Source of the DNA: DASQFQ01 sp038238015
Lineage (GTDB): Bacteria > Actinomycetota > Thermoleophilia > Solirubrobacterales > Solirubrobacteraceae
Assembly: GCA_038238015.1 (NCBI GenBank)
Contig: JBBRYA010000020.1
Span: forward strand, 1 to 52,686
Length of the DNA stretch: 52,686 nucleotides
Direction: 5' to 3'
The notes beneath the pieces are model-generated. The model searched no databases, had not been told where the DNA came from, and saw nothing but the letters and a program-made list of their open reading frames with translations. The stretch's first letter is position 1, and the number at the start of each line of letters is the position of its first letter. Below are positions 1-6,839 of the stretch, in pieces. Both the position numbers and the translations under genes were made by a program.

Positions 1-73
1 TGGAGCTAGGGGGACTCGAACCCCCGACCTCCTGGGTGCGATCCAGGCGCTCTCCCAACTGAGCTATAGCCCC
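1..73 (-). tRNA. tRNA-Ala (anticodon CGC)
   Basis: The minus strand folds as a full cloverleaf. The acceptor stem runs from base 73 (GGGGCTA) to base 2 (TAGCTCC), and base 1 is the discriminator A. The T arm carries GGTTCGAGTCC. The anticodon loop reads ATCGCAC between CCTGG and CCAGG, giving anticodon CGC. The G3-U70 wobble pair that identifies alanine tRNAs is present. Whether CCA is encoded cannot be seen because the window starts at the discriminator. Confidence 0.95.
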
Positions 74-135
74 GGGCGCGGCCGACCCGGGTTCACGGAC
101 GGCCGCCGGAACGCCGATTGTAGCCATGGCGCGGC

Positions 136-141
136 TAGGCT
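136..141 (+). promoter_or_regulatory. candidate -10 element (TAGGCT) for the GGDEF gene
   Basis: TAGGCT matches the TAnnnT pattern seen before many genes in this window. It would place the transcript start near 148, leaving a leader of about 15 nt before the ATG at 163. No clear -35 is visible. Confidence 0.35.
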
Positions 142-162
142 GGCCGGTCGCCCGGTGCCCGT

Positions 163-2025
163 ATGAGCTTCCGCAACCGCTTGAGCATCTTCTTCGTCGT
201 CCTGGTCATCCTTCCGATGATCGTGGTTGCGGTCGTCGGCTTCGTGCTGGCGGGCGACTCCCAGCAGGGCAAGGTCAACGCGCAGCTCAGCACCGCGCAG
301 CGCTCGGCCTCCGGGCTCTTCCGCGAGTTCCAGGGGCGCTCGGACGCGGCGGGCCGCTCGATCGCGCACAACGGCCCGCTGGCCATGGCGATCCGGTCCG
401 GCGACCGGCCCGCGATCCAGGCCGCGCTCGAGGCTGCAGGCCGTTCCGTGCGCGCGCGCCGCTCGGTCATGCGCCTGAACTCCGCGGGGCGTTTCGACGT
501 CGGCGCCGGTGACGGCATCGCGCCGGCTCGCACGCGGCTCGTCGACGCCTCCAAGCTCAGCGTGGGCGAGCTCATGGTGTCGGTGGTCGGCGCCGCGGAC
601 TACGCCCGGCTGGCTTCGCGCGTCACCGGGGCGGAGGTGGTGGTCGAGGGCCCCGGCGGGGGCCCGATCGCGTCGACGCTCGTCGACGCTCCCGCCAGGC
701 AGCTGCCCGCGCGCGGCGCCGTCCGGGTGGGCGGCCGCGACTTCCGCCTCACCGGCTTCGACGCGCCGGGCTTCGACGGCCGCCGCGTGGTCGTGCGGCT
801 GCTGGCCGACGATGACGTGCAGGGCGTGAGCGCCTCTGCCCTCGAGGTCGTCGCGATCCTGGTCATCGCCCTGATCCTGGCCTTCGCATTCGCGCTGACG
901 GTCTCGCGCTCGCTGCACGCCCAGATCGAGCGGCTGCTCGAAGCCGCCAAGAAGCTCGCGCGCGGCGACTTCAGCGTCGCCGTGCCGACGGAGGGCAACG
1001 ACGAGTTCGCGGCCCTCGGCTCGCAGTTCAACTCAATGGCCCGGGAGCTCGAGCGCCGCCTCGAGGAGCTCCAGCTCGAGCGCGCCCGCCTGCGCGGCGC
1101 GATCCGCCGCGTCGGCGAGACCTTCGCCGAGGGGCTGGACCGTGATGCGGTGCTGCGGATCGTGGTGCAGACCGCGATGGACGGCGTGGGCGCCGACGCC
1201 GGGCGCGCCGCGCTGCGCGTGGGGCTGAGCGCGCGCTTCGAGGAGGTCGTGAGCCAGGGCGACGCCGGCGGGCACCGCGAGGCCATGAGCGCCGCCGAGG
1301 CGGCCGCCGTGGACGCCGAGGCGGCGACCGAGACGCGCGTGGGCGCCGCCCATGCGCTCTCGCACCCGCTGCGCGCGGAGAGCGGACGCGTGCTCGGGCT
1401 CGTGTCCGTCGCGCGCCGCGACGAGGCGTTCACGGACGCGGAGAGCGAGCTGTTCTCCTACCTGGCCAACCGCGCCGGGCTGTCGATCGAGAACGCCGAC
1501 CTGCATCAGACGGTGCGCCGCCAGGCGGTCACTGACGAGCTCACGGGGCTGTTCAACCACCGCCGCTTCCAGGAGGTCATGGCGACCGAGATGGAGCGCG
1601 CCAAGCGCTTCCACCACGAGCTCGGCCTGATCATGCTCGACCTCGACAACTTCAAGCGCGTCAATGACACCTACGGCCACATGCAGGGCGATCTCGTGCT
1701 GCGCGAGGTCGCTCGCGTGCTCAAGGAGTCCTCGCGCGAGGTCGACGAGCCCGCCCGCTACGGCGGCGAGGAGATGGCCGTGGCGCTCCCGCAGACCGAC
1801 CTCGACGGCGCCTACCAGTTCGCCGAGCGCGTGCGCCAGCGGATCGAGGCGCTCGAGCTGCCGCTGATCGACGGGCCGGGGAGCCTGCACGTGACGGCGT
1901 CCTTCGGCGCCGCGGCCGTGGAGGGCGACGGCGCCGCCGACAAGGACGCGCTGGTCGCGGCGGCCGACGCGGCCCTGTACCGCGCCAAGCGCTCGGGGAA
2001 GAACCGCACCGTCCGAGCCGAGTAG
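163..2025 (+). CDS. membrane-bound diguanylate cyclase (TM-HAMP-GAF-GGDEF)
   Basis: Predicted to make cyclic di-GMP from two GTP at the cytoplasmic membrane in response to an unknown signal. The 620-aa protein has a membrane segment at about residues 8-28, a roughly 200-residue probably extracytoplasmic sensor region, a second membrane segment at about 228-247, a HAMP linker to about 300, a GAF-like domain (about 320-445) and a C-terminal GGDEF domain from about 455. The active-site signature reads GGEEM instead of GGDEF/GGEEF. The first four positions are acceptable for activity and the Met is unusual. An inhibitory I-site RxxD (REVD) lies exactly five residues before it, as in PleD-type feedback-controlled cyclases. 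It is followed after 13 bp by a co-directional gene. Activity is inferred, not certain, because of the terminal Met. Confidence 0.88.
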   Translation: MSFRNRLSIFFVVLVILPMIVVAVVGFVLAGDSQQGKVNAQLSTAQRSASGLFREFQGRSDAAGRSIAHNGPLAMAIRSGDRPAIQAALEAAGRSVRARRSVMRLNSAGRFDVGAGDGIAPARTRLVDASKLSVGELMVSVVGAADYARLASRVTGAEVVVEGPGGGPIASTLVDAPARQLPARGAVRVGGRDFRLTGFDAPGFDGRRVVVRLLADDDVQGVSASALEVVAILVIALILAFAFALTVSRSLHAQIERLLEAAKKLARGDFSVAVPTEGNDEFAALGSQFNSMARELERRLEELQLERARLRGAIRRVGETFAEGLDRDAVLRIVVQTAMDGVGADAGRAALRVGLSARFEEVVSQGDAGGHREAMSAAEAAAVDAEAATETRVGAAHALSHPLRAESGRVLGLVSVARRDEAFTDAESELFSYLANRAGLSIENADLHQTVRRQAVTDELTGLFNHRRFQEVMATEMERAKRFHHELGLIMLDLDNFKRVNDTYGHMQGDLVLREVARVLKESSREVDEPARYGGEEMAVALPQTDLDGAYQFAERVRQRIEALELPLIDGPGSLHVTASFGAAAVEGDGAADKDALVAAADAALYRAKRSGKNRTVRAE

Positions 2026-2028
2026 GGT
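2023..2028 (+). promoter_or_regulatory. candidate -10 (TAGGGT) formed on the stop codon of the cyclase gene
   Basis: The TAG stop of the upstream gene is the first half of TAGGGT, 10 nt before the next ATG at 2039. The identical hexamer, also built on a stop codon, precedes the gene at 38418. The downstream gene may therefore have its own start point as well as being read through. Confidence 0.35.
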
Positions 2029-2038
2029 TTCATCGCTG

Positions 2039-2494
2039 ATGGGACTGCTCGACGACGCCATCCGCGAGCACCTCGAGCTCAAGCGCCGGCGCGGCGCCGA
2101 CGGCGCCGAGGTGGAGCGCCAGGAGCACGAGGCGCTCGGCCCTCCGGTCCGCGGCGAGTTCGCTGCCCCGGCTGACGCCACCGCGCCCGCGCCGCCGGCG
2201 GAGGCAGCAGCCGACCCTGTCGCAAGCGACGAGGCGGACCCGGAGCCCGAGCCCGAGCCGCCGCCGGCCGTCGCCGCGCCCCCGCCCGAGCCGGATTGGC
2301 TCGACGAGCCCCTCGACCCACCGCCCGACGCGACCCGCGTACACGCTCCCGTTGCCGACGAACCCGCGCCGCCGCCCGAGCCGGCGAGCGACGACGTGCT
2401 CGAGGAGACCCCGGACTTCCTGCAGGAGACGCCGGAGCACGACCGGCTGTGGTTCGAGCAGAAGCCGCCGCGCGACTTCGACCTCGACAAGTAG
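2039..2494 (+). CDS. uncharacterised Pro/Ala/Glu-rich protein
   Basis: 151 aa. A short amphipathic N-terminal helix (MGLLDDAIREHLELKRRRGAD) resembles the start of small hypothetical proteins I associate with Solirubrobacterales. The rest is low-complexity Pro, Ala, Glu and Asp without a recognisable fold, ending in an acidic tail rich in Phe and Asp. It has no signal peptide or membrane segment. It lies 13 bp behind the diguanylate cyclase and probably shares its transcript, so a link to that signalling protein is possible but only suggested by position. Third-codon-position GC is strongly coding-like. Confidence 0.7.
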   Translation: MGLLDDAIREHLELKRRRGADGAEVERQEHEALGPPVRGEFAAPADATAPAPPAEAAADPVASDEADPEPEPEPPPAVAAPPPEPDWLDEPLDPPPDATRVHAPVADEPAPPPEPASDDVLEETPDFLQETPEHDRLWFEQKPPRDFDLDK

Positions 2495-2518
2495 GCGCTG
2501 GACACCTGACCGACCGCC

Positions 2519-2545
2519 GGCCCGCTGGGCTGCAGTCAGCGGGCC
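2519..2545. repeat. perfect 9-bp inverted repeat between convergent genes
   Basis: Arms GGCCCGCTG (2519-2527) and CAGCGGGCC (2537-2545) flank a 9-nt loop. The repeat lies in the 233-bp space between the 2039-2494 gene and the convergent glutamate dehydrogenase. It could be a bidirectional transcription-stopping hairpin. No T-run follows on either strand, so intrinsic termination is uncertain. I see nothing else in this gap. Confidence 0.5.
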
Positions 2546-2727
2546 GATGTGCCGAATTAGCTGCCAGGCCAACACGACTCCCTGGACGGGGTGATCGGGC
2601 GGCCGCCTCGAACTCCCGGACGAGGCACCACGCCGGACGCGATGCGGGGGATCCCTCCTGCCCCGGGGCGACCCCCGCCCGTCCGGCCGCGGCCATCGGC
2701 GGGCCGCGTGGCTCTCGGGCCGCGCGG

Positions 2728-4044
2728 TCAGCCGATGTAGCCGCGCGTCCTGGCGGCCTCGACCACGCGCTCGATGGCGATCTCGAACGCGGCCAGGCGC
2801 AGCGGGACCTGGTCGTCCTCGGCGCGGGCGGCGACCTCCCGGTAGGCGCGCCGCATGACCGTCTGCAGGCGCTCGTTGACCTCGCGCTCGTCCCAGCGGA
2901 AGTGCTGGAGGTTCTGCACCCATTCGAAGTAGGAGACGACCACGCCGCCCGCGTTGGCCAGCACGTCGGGAATGATCTGCACGCCCTTGGCCGTGAGGAT
3001 CTCGTCCGCCGCGGGGGTGGTGGGCGCGTTGGCCGCCTCGACGACCACCCGCGCCCGCAGCGCGTCGGCGTTGCCCTGATGGATCAGCCCGTCCATCGCC
3101 GCCGGTACGAAGACCTCGCACTCCAGCGCGAGCAGCTCGTCGGCCGAGACGGGCTCGACGCCCTCGCCCTCGAACTCCCTCAGGCTTCCGCCCCCGGCCA
3201 GGTGCCCCGCGAGCGCCTCGGGGTCCAGCCCGCCCTCGGCGTGGATCGCCCCGCCGGCGTCGGCGACCCCGATGACCTTGCAGCCCAGCTGCGCGAAGAG
3301 CCGCCCCGCCCAGGACCCGACGTTGCCGAAGCCCTGGAGCACCACGCGCGACCCGTCGGGCTCGAGGCCGAGCCCGGGGGCCGCCTCGCGAAAGACGTGG
3401 ACCACGCCGCGGCCCGTGGCCGCCTCGCGCCCGTAGGACCCCTCCAGCGCGATCGGCTTGCCGGTGACGATCGCCGGCGTGTGGCCGTGCAGCTTGCCGT
3501 ACTCGTCCATCATCCAGGCCATCGTCTGGGCGTTCGTGCCCACGTCGGGCGCCGCGATGTCGCGCTGCGGGCCGAGCACCTTCTCGATCTTGTCGACGAA
3601 CGAGCGCGTGATCGCCTGCAGCTCGGCGGGGCTGCAGGCGGCCGGGTCCACGTTCACGCCGCCCTTGGCGCCGCCGAACGGGATCCCGGCGATCGCCGTC
3701 TTCCAGGTCATCAGCGCCGCCAGCGAGCGCACCTCGTCGAGGTCGACCTGCGGGTGGTAGCGCACGCCGCCCTTGTAGGGCCCGCGCGCGCCGTTGTGCT
3801 GCACGCGGTAGCCGGAGAGCACGTGGACGCCGCCGTCCCCGAGCCGCACGGGAATCTGGACCTGCACCTCGCGATAGGAGGAGCGCAGGACCGCGCGCAC
3901 GTCGTCGGGCAGCCCTAGGCGGTCCGCCGCGAGGTCGAACCAGTGGTTGACCGCGTCGTAGCTGGAGATCTCGGCCGCCCCGCCCTTCGGCGCGCGGTTG
4001 GTCGTCCGGGGTGACTGGTCGCGCGGGCGCTTGTCGGCGGGCAC
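2728..4044 (-). CDS. gdhA: glutamate dehydrogenase (Glu/Leu/Phe/Val dehydrogenase family)
   Basis: Catalyses reversible NAD(P)-dependent oxidative deamination of glutamate to 2-oxoglutarate in the cytoplasm. The 438-aa protein has the usual two-domain layout. The substrate domain carries the glutamate-binding Lys in PYKGGVRYHP (about residue 91), the catalytic Lys in GGAKGGV (about 127) and the catalytic Asp in APDVGT. The Rossmann domain carries GFGNVGS (about 238). The length fits hexameric bacterial enzymes. I chose the GTG at 4042-4044 because it lies 7 nt after a -10-like GACAAT at 4057-4052, the leaderless arrangement common here, and because the sequence further upstream does not look like this family. 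Coenzyme preference cannot be read from the sequence. Confidence 0.93.
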   Translation of the reverse strand: MPADKRPRDQSPRTTNRAPKGGAAEISSYDAVNHWFDLAADRLGLPDDVRAVLRSSYREVQVQIPVRLGDGGVHVLSGYRVQHNGARGPYKGGVRYHPQVDLDEVRSLAALMTWKTAIAGIPFGGAKGGVNVDPAACSPAELQAITRSFVDKIEKVLGPQRDIAAPDVGTNAQTMAWMMDEYGKLHGHTPAIVTGKPIALEGSYGREAATGRGVVHVFREAAPGLGLEPDGSRVVLQGFGNVGSWAGRLFAQLGCKVIGVADAGGAIHAEGGLDPEALAGHLAGGGSLREFEGEGVEPVSADELLALECEVFVPAAMDGLIHQGNADALRARVVVEAANAPTTPAADEILTAKGVQIIPDVLANAGGVVVSYFEWVQNLQHFRWDEREVNERLQTVMRRAYREVAARAEDDQVPLRLAAFEIAIERVVEAARTRGYIG

Positions 4045-4051
4045 GCGGGGG

Positions 4052-4057
4052 ATTGTC
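4052..4057 (-). promoter_or_regulatory. candidate -10 of leaderless gdhA promoter
   Basis: On the minus strand GACAAT is followed by exactly 7 nt and then the GTG start, so the transcript would begin at or next to the start codon. This is one of at least ten such arrangements in the window. Confidence 0.4.
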
Positions 4058-4140
4058 CACCAAAGGGTGGCCGGAGATCTGCCTCTTCGGCTCTTGCCGC
4101 CCGGCCGGGGGGTGGGGGACGCTTCCCGGGTGGATCGCCG

Positions 4141-4330
4141 ATGAGCCAACGGACCCGGGCGCGCCGCGAGGAGGAGCGCGAACCCAGGCCGACGAACCGG
4201 CGCCGCGGCGCGCCGAGCCGCGGCGGAGCCCGCCGCCGAGCAGAAGGGCCCCGAGGCGGAGGCCGAGCCCGAGGTCGCGCCGGAAACCGACAAGGACCTC
4301 CCCGAGCATCCCCCGCCTCCGAAGCTCAAG
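4141..4330 (+). other. possible frameshifted N-terminal extension of the zincin-like gene
   Basis: The region from the ATG at 4141 looks coding, but in changing frames. Frame of 4141: a basic start, MSQRTRARREEERE. Frame of 4331, from about 4217 on: an acidic Ala/Glu/Pro stretch ending in EHPPPPKLK that runs straight into the conserved domain. The 4331 frame is closed upstream by TGA at 4142 and has no ATG, GTG or TTG between there and 4331. Either the domain starts at 4331, or the true gene starts at 4141 and one or two frameshifts (natural or sequencing) separate the parts. Confidence 0.35.
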
Positions 4331-4909
4331 ATGGACCTCGCCTCCGGCGAGGCCGTGCTCACGCAGTCCTTCGGCTCGGTCAAGAAGATCGTCCCGGGCA
4401 AGATCGAGATCCTCGACCCGGCCGGCTTCCAGGCCGCCTACGACAAGATCTACGGCGCCGGGGACTACTCGTGGGACAAGTACGTCAAGCCGAAGTACGG
4501 CAGCCTCAACGGCTTCGCCTACGACGGCGTGAACTACATCAACAAGGGCAGTGCGGGGCTGCACACCGTGGTCCACGAGATGCTCCACAACAACGCGCAC
4601 GCGTCCTGGACCCCGTTCGTCGGCTCGCGCTGGAACGAGGGCACCACCGAGGTGCTCACCCAGGAGGCGTGTGCCAAGGTCTCAGAGCCCGCCCCCACCT
4701 GCTATCCCGGCGAGAGCCCGGTGATCCGCGAGGCGATGAAGTCCGGGCTGCCGCTCGCCGACATCGTCGACGCCTACTTCAACGGTGGCGCGGCGTTCAA
4801 GATCGCGGCCTGGATCAACGACAATTGCAAGCTCAACTGGGCATCGGTGAAGTCGGCCATTGAATCCAACGACTGGGCGGCGGCGAAGGCCGCGCTGGCC
4901 AAGAAGTGA
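4331..4909 (+). CDS. zincin-like metallopeptidase domain protein
   Basis: 192 aa from the ATG at 4331. A HEMLH zinc-binding motif (HExxH) sits in HTVVHEMLHNN at about residue 80. About 25 residues later comes NEGTTEVLTQE, whose Glu is a plausible third zinc ligand as in gluzincins. The N-terminal part (KKIVPGKIEIL onward) has a compact alternating pattern and the C-terminus is helical. There is no signal peptide. The ATG lacks a good ribosome-binding site, and the preceding 100 bp in the same frame look coding, so the protein may be longer (see 4141-4330). The stop overlaps the next gene by one base. I recall similar HExxH domains among injected or secreted effectors of actinobacteria, but that link is only a memory-based guess; the substrate is unknown. 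Confidence 0.7.
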   Translation: MDLASGEAVLTQSFGSVKKIVPGKIEILDPAGFQAAYDKIYGAGDYSWDKYVKPKYGSLNGFAYDGVNYINKGSAGLHTVVHEMLHNNAHASWTPFVGSRWNEGTTEVLTQEACAKVSEPAPTCYPGESPVIREAMKSGLPLADIVDAYFNGGAAFKIAAWINDNCKLNWASVKSAIESNDWAAAKAALAKK

Positions 4910-5442
4910 TGACCGGCATCGATCGCAAGAGCGTGCTCGCCGAGCTCGAGGGAGGGTGGCTCGACGGCCTGGAGGGCGAGCGGCGCGAGGAGGCGCGGAG
5001 GCTGCTCGCCGAGCTCGTGGCCGACTGGGCGCGCGAGGCCGATCCGCAGCCCGACCCCACGGCGGTGCTGGGCTTCCAGCGCGAGGAGCTCGAGGGACTC
5101 GGGCGCGGGCGCGACGCGACCGGCCGCCTCGGTGCGCTGCGCACGCTCGTGCTGAGCCGCCGGGTGGATCGTCTGAACGCCGAGACCTTCGCGCTCGGCA
5201 AGACGGTGCTCCAGGGCACGGCCGAGGACGAGGACGCTCGCCGGCGCGGGCGCGTGCTGCTGGCCGAGGCAGAGGCGATCGCGCCGCTGCTCGACGAGCT
5301 CGAGCCCGGCCCGCGCACCAGCGCGATCCGCCGCGACCTCGGCGACGCCGTGATGGAGGCCCTCTATGCGGTCGAGCGCAAGGCAATGAGCGCGCGGCTG
5401 GCGCGCGAGGACGGCGCTTCCGGGCCGCAGTTGCGCCCGTAG
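4909..5442 (+). CDS. uncharacterised helical protein coupled to the zincin-like gene
   Basis: 177 aa, rich in Leu, Ala, Arg and Glu and predicted almost entirely alpha-helical, with no membrane segment, signal peptide or known motif that I recognise. Its ATG shares one base with the stop of the zincin-like gene (TGATG), so the two are translationally coupled. Such coupling suggests the proteins are needed together, for example as an enzyme with an inhibitor, adaptor or immunity partner. Nothing in the sequence decides which. Confidence 0.7.
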   Translation: MTGIDRKSVLAELEGGWLDGLEGERREEARRLLAELVADWAREADPQPDPTAVLGFQREELEGLGRGRDATGRLGALRTLVLSRRVDRLNAETFALGKTVLQGTAEDEDARRRGRVLLAEAEAIAPLLDELEPGPRTSAIRRDLGDAVMEALYAVERKAMSARLAREDGASGPQLRP

Positions 5443-5458
5443 GCGGCCCGACAGACTG

Positions 5459-5863
5459 CTAGAGCGCGCGCATCCGGTTGCCGCGCGGCTTGTGCTCCAC
5501 CTCGGCGCGGCCGAGCGCCTCGAGCACCGGCGGCACGTAGTTGCCGAAGCGCCCACGCAGCCCCTTCTTGAGCCCGTACCAGCCGCCGACCGGGTTGTCC
5601 TCCGAGCGGCCCCAGGCCTCGACGGTCTCGTCCTTCGCGGGCTTCTGCTCGTCTGCGCTGCCGAGCTCGACCCAGTCGCCGCGCTCGGAGAGCATCGCGT
5701 GCAGGTCCTTGAGCGCGCGCAGGTGGTAGCGCACTTCGGTCTTGCCGACCGTGACGACCAGCGCCGGGGGGTCGAGCGCGTCGTCGCGGTAGGCCTGGAA
5801 CTCGCCCTGGCCGCTCGGCGTCTTGAGCTGCCAGGGATCCTCGCGGGTGCCGGTTTGGTTCAT
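5459..5863 (-). CDS. conserved uncharacterised protein (DUF6855-like)
   Basis: 134 aa, soluble, beginning MNQTGTREDPW. Proteins starting with such a T-R-x-D-P-W segment followed by a P-P/S-G and a YRDD stretch occur in many actinobacteria without known function; I match it to the DUF6855 type from memory, not by search. The second half is basic and contains a conserved-looking G-R-F-G-N-Y segment. The ATG at 5861-5863 was chosen because it lies 8 nt after TAGAGT, a leaderless promoter arrangement. The frame upstream is the shadow of the tRNA region. It is convergent with the helical protein, 16 bp away. Confidence 0.72.
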   Translation of the reverse strand: MNQTGTREDPWQLKTPSGQGEFQAYRDDALDPPALVVTVGKTEVRYHLRALKDLHAMLSERGDWVELGSADEQKPAKDETVEAWGRSEDNPVGGWYGLKKGLRGRFGNYVPPVLEALGRAEVEHKPRGNRMRAL

Positions 5864-5871
5864 GGCGCGAG

Positions 5872-5877
5872 ACTCTA
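5872..5877 (-). promoter_or_regulatory. candidate -10 (TAGAGT), leaderless promoter
   Basis: Minus-strand TAGAGT ends 8 nt before the ATG of the 134-aa gene. It lies directly downstream of the tRNA-Ala(TGC) 3' end, in the same direction. Confidence 0.4.
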
Positions 5878-5898
5878 CCGTAACCGTTTGGCTACCGA

Positions 5899-5970
5899 TG
5901 GAGGCGAGGGGAATCGAACCCCTACCTTCGGCTTGCAAAGCCGATGTGCTCCCGTTATCACTACGCCCCC
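5899..5970 (-). tRNA. tRNA-Ala (anticodon TGC)
   Basis: Minus-strand cloverleaf of 72 nt. Acceptor stem GGGGGCG pairs with CGCCTCC, including the alanine-specific G3-U70 wobble. The anticodon stem-loop is TCGGC-TTTGCAA-GCCGA, anticodon TGC. The T arm is GGTTCGATTCC and the discriminator is A. CCA is not encoded (TCG follows). The D arm is slightly irregular (GTGATAACGGGAGCAC). Confidence 0.95.
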
Positions 5971-6038
5971 GAGCGCGCTGCAGAGCGTAGTTCACCGTGC
6001 GCGGGACCGGATGCGCAAGCGGTGGTAAGAATGCCCGC

Positions 6039-6839
6039 ATGGCTCTCCCTCCGCCCTCGATGGGCTCCACCGTCGTCATCACAGGCGCCTCCTCGGGCAT
6101 CGGCACCGAGCTCGCTCGCCAGCTGGCCGAACGCGGCTACAACCTCACGCTGGTCGCCCGCCGCAAGGATCGCCTCGACGAGCTCGCCGCCGACCTGCGC
6201 GACACGCACGAGATCGTCGCCGACGTCGAGCCATGCGACCTCGGCGATCAGCGCAAGCGCGAGTCGCTGATCCAGAAGCTGCGCTCGGGCGAGCGCGAGG
6301 TCGTCGGGCTATGCAACAACGCCGGATTCGGCAACCTCGGGCCGTTCCTCGATCAGGATCTCGCCAGCGAGGTGGACGTGGTGCGCCTGAACGTCGGCGC
6401 GCTGCACGAGCTCACCGGCGCCTTCCTGCCCCGCATGGTCGAGCAGGGCAGCGGCGCGATCCTCAACGTCGCCTCGACCGCCGCCTTTCAGCCGCTGCCC
6501 GGGTTTGCGACCTACGCGGCCACGAAGGCGTTCGTGCACTCCTTCTCCGAGGCCGTGCACACCGAGCTCAGCGGGACCGGCGTCTCGGTCACCTCGCTGT
6601 GCCCGGGGTTCACCCGCACGGAGTTCGGCGAGGTGGCCGGGGTCGGCGACGACGAGGACAAGCTGCCCGACTTCACGCTCATGGAGGCCGACGACGTGGC
6701 GCGACAGGGGCTCGAGGGCATGCTGGCCGGCCGCCGCACCGTGACGCCGGGCCTCATCAACAAGGTCACCTCCACGAGCGGGCACTACACGCCCCGGAGC
6801 GTGCTGCTGCCGCTCGTGAAGTGGGTGTCGAACCGCTAG
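6039..6839 (+). CDS. short-chain dehydrogenase/reductase (SDR family)
   Basis: 266 aa, a classical NAD(P)-dependent oxidoreductase of unknown substrate. Visible are the cofactor motif TGASSGIG near residue 10, the NNAG motif, a catalytic Ser in NVAST, and the catalytic Y-x3-K in YAATK (about residues 158-162), followed by the PG motif in CPGF. The stretch VARRKD after the second strand suggests NADP preference. The ATG at 6039 gives the usual N-terminus. A possible -10 (TAAGAA) ends 7 nt upstream. The stop codon lies in a CTAG that is also the stop of the convergent HD-GYP gene. Confidence 0.9.
   Translation: MALPPPSMGSTVVITGASSGIGTELARQLAERGYNLTLVARRKDRLDELAADLRDTHEIVADVEPCDLGDQRKRESLIQKLRSGEREVVGLCNNAGFGNLGPFLDQDLASEVDVVRLNVGALHELTGAFLPRMVEQGSGAILNVASTAAFQPLPGFATYAATKAFVHSFSEAVHTELSGTGVSVTSLCPGFTRTEFGEVAGVGDDEDKLPDFTLMEADDVARQGLEGMLAGRRTVTPGLINKVTSTSGHYTPRSVLLPLVKWVSNR

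Noticed and set aside
2519..2545. Intrinsic terminator after the 2039-2494 gene
   Set aside because: The hairpin is perfect but no T-run follows on either strand, so I list it only as an inverted repeat.
4331..4909. Assignment of the zincin-like protein as a contractile-injection-system effector
   Set aside because: The resemblance is from memory only. No sheath, tube, baseplate or AAA ATPase genes lie nearby, so the claim is not made.
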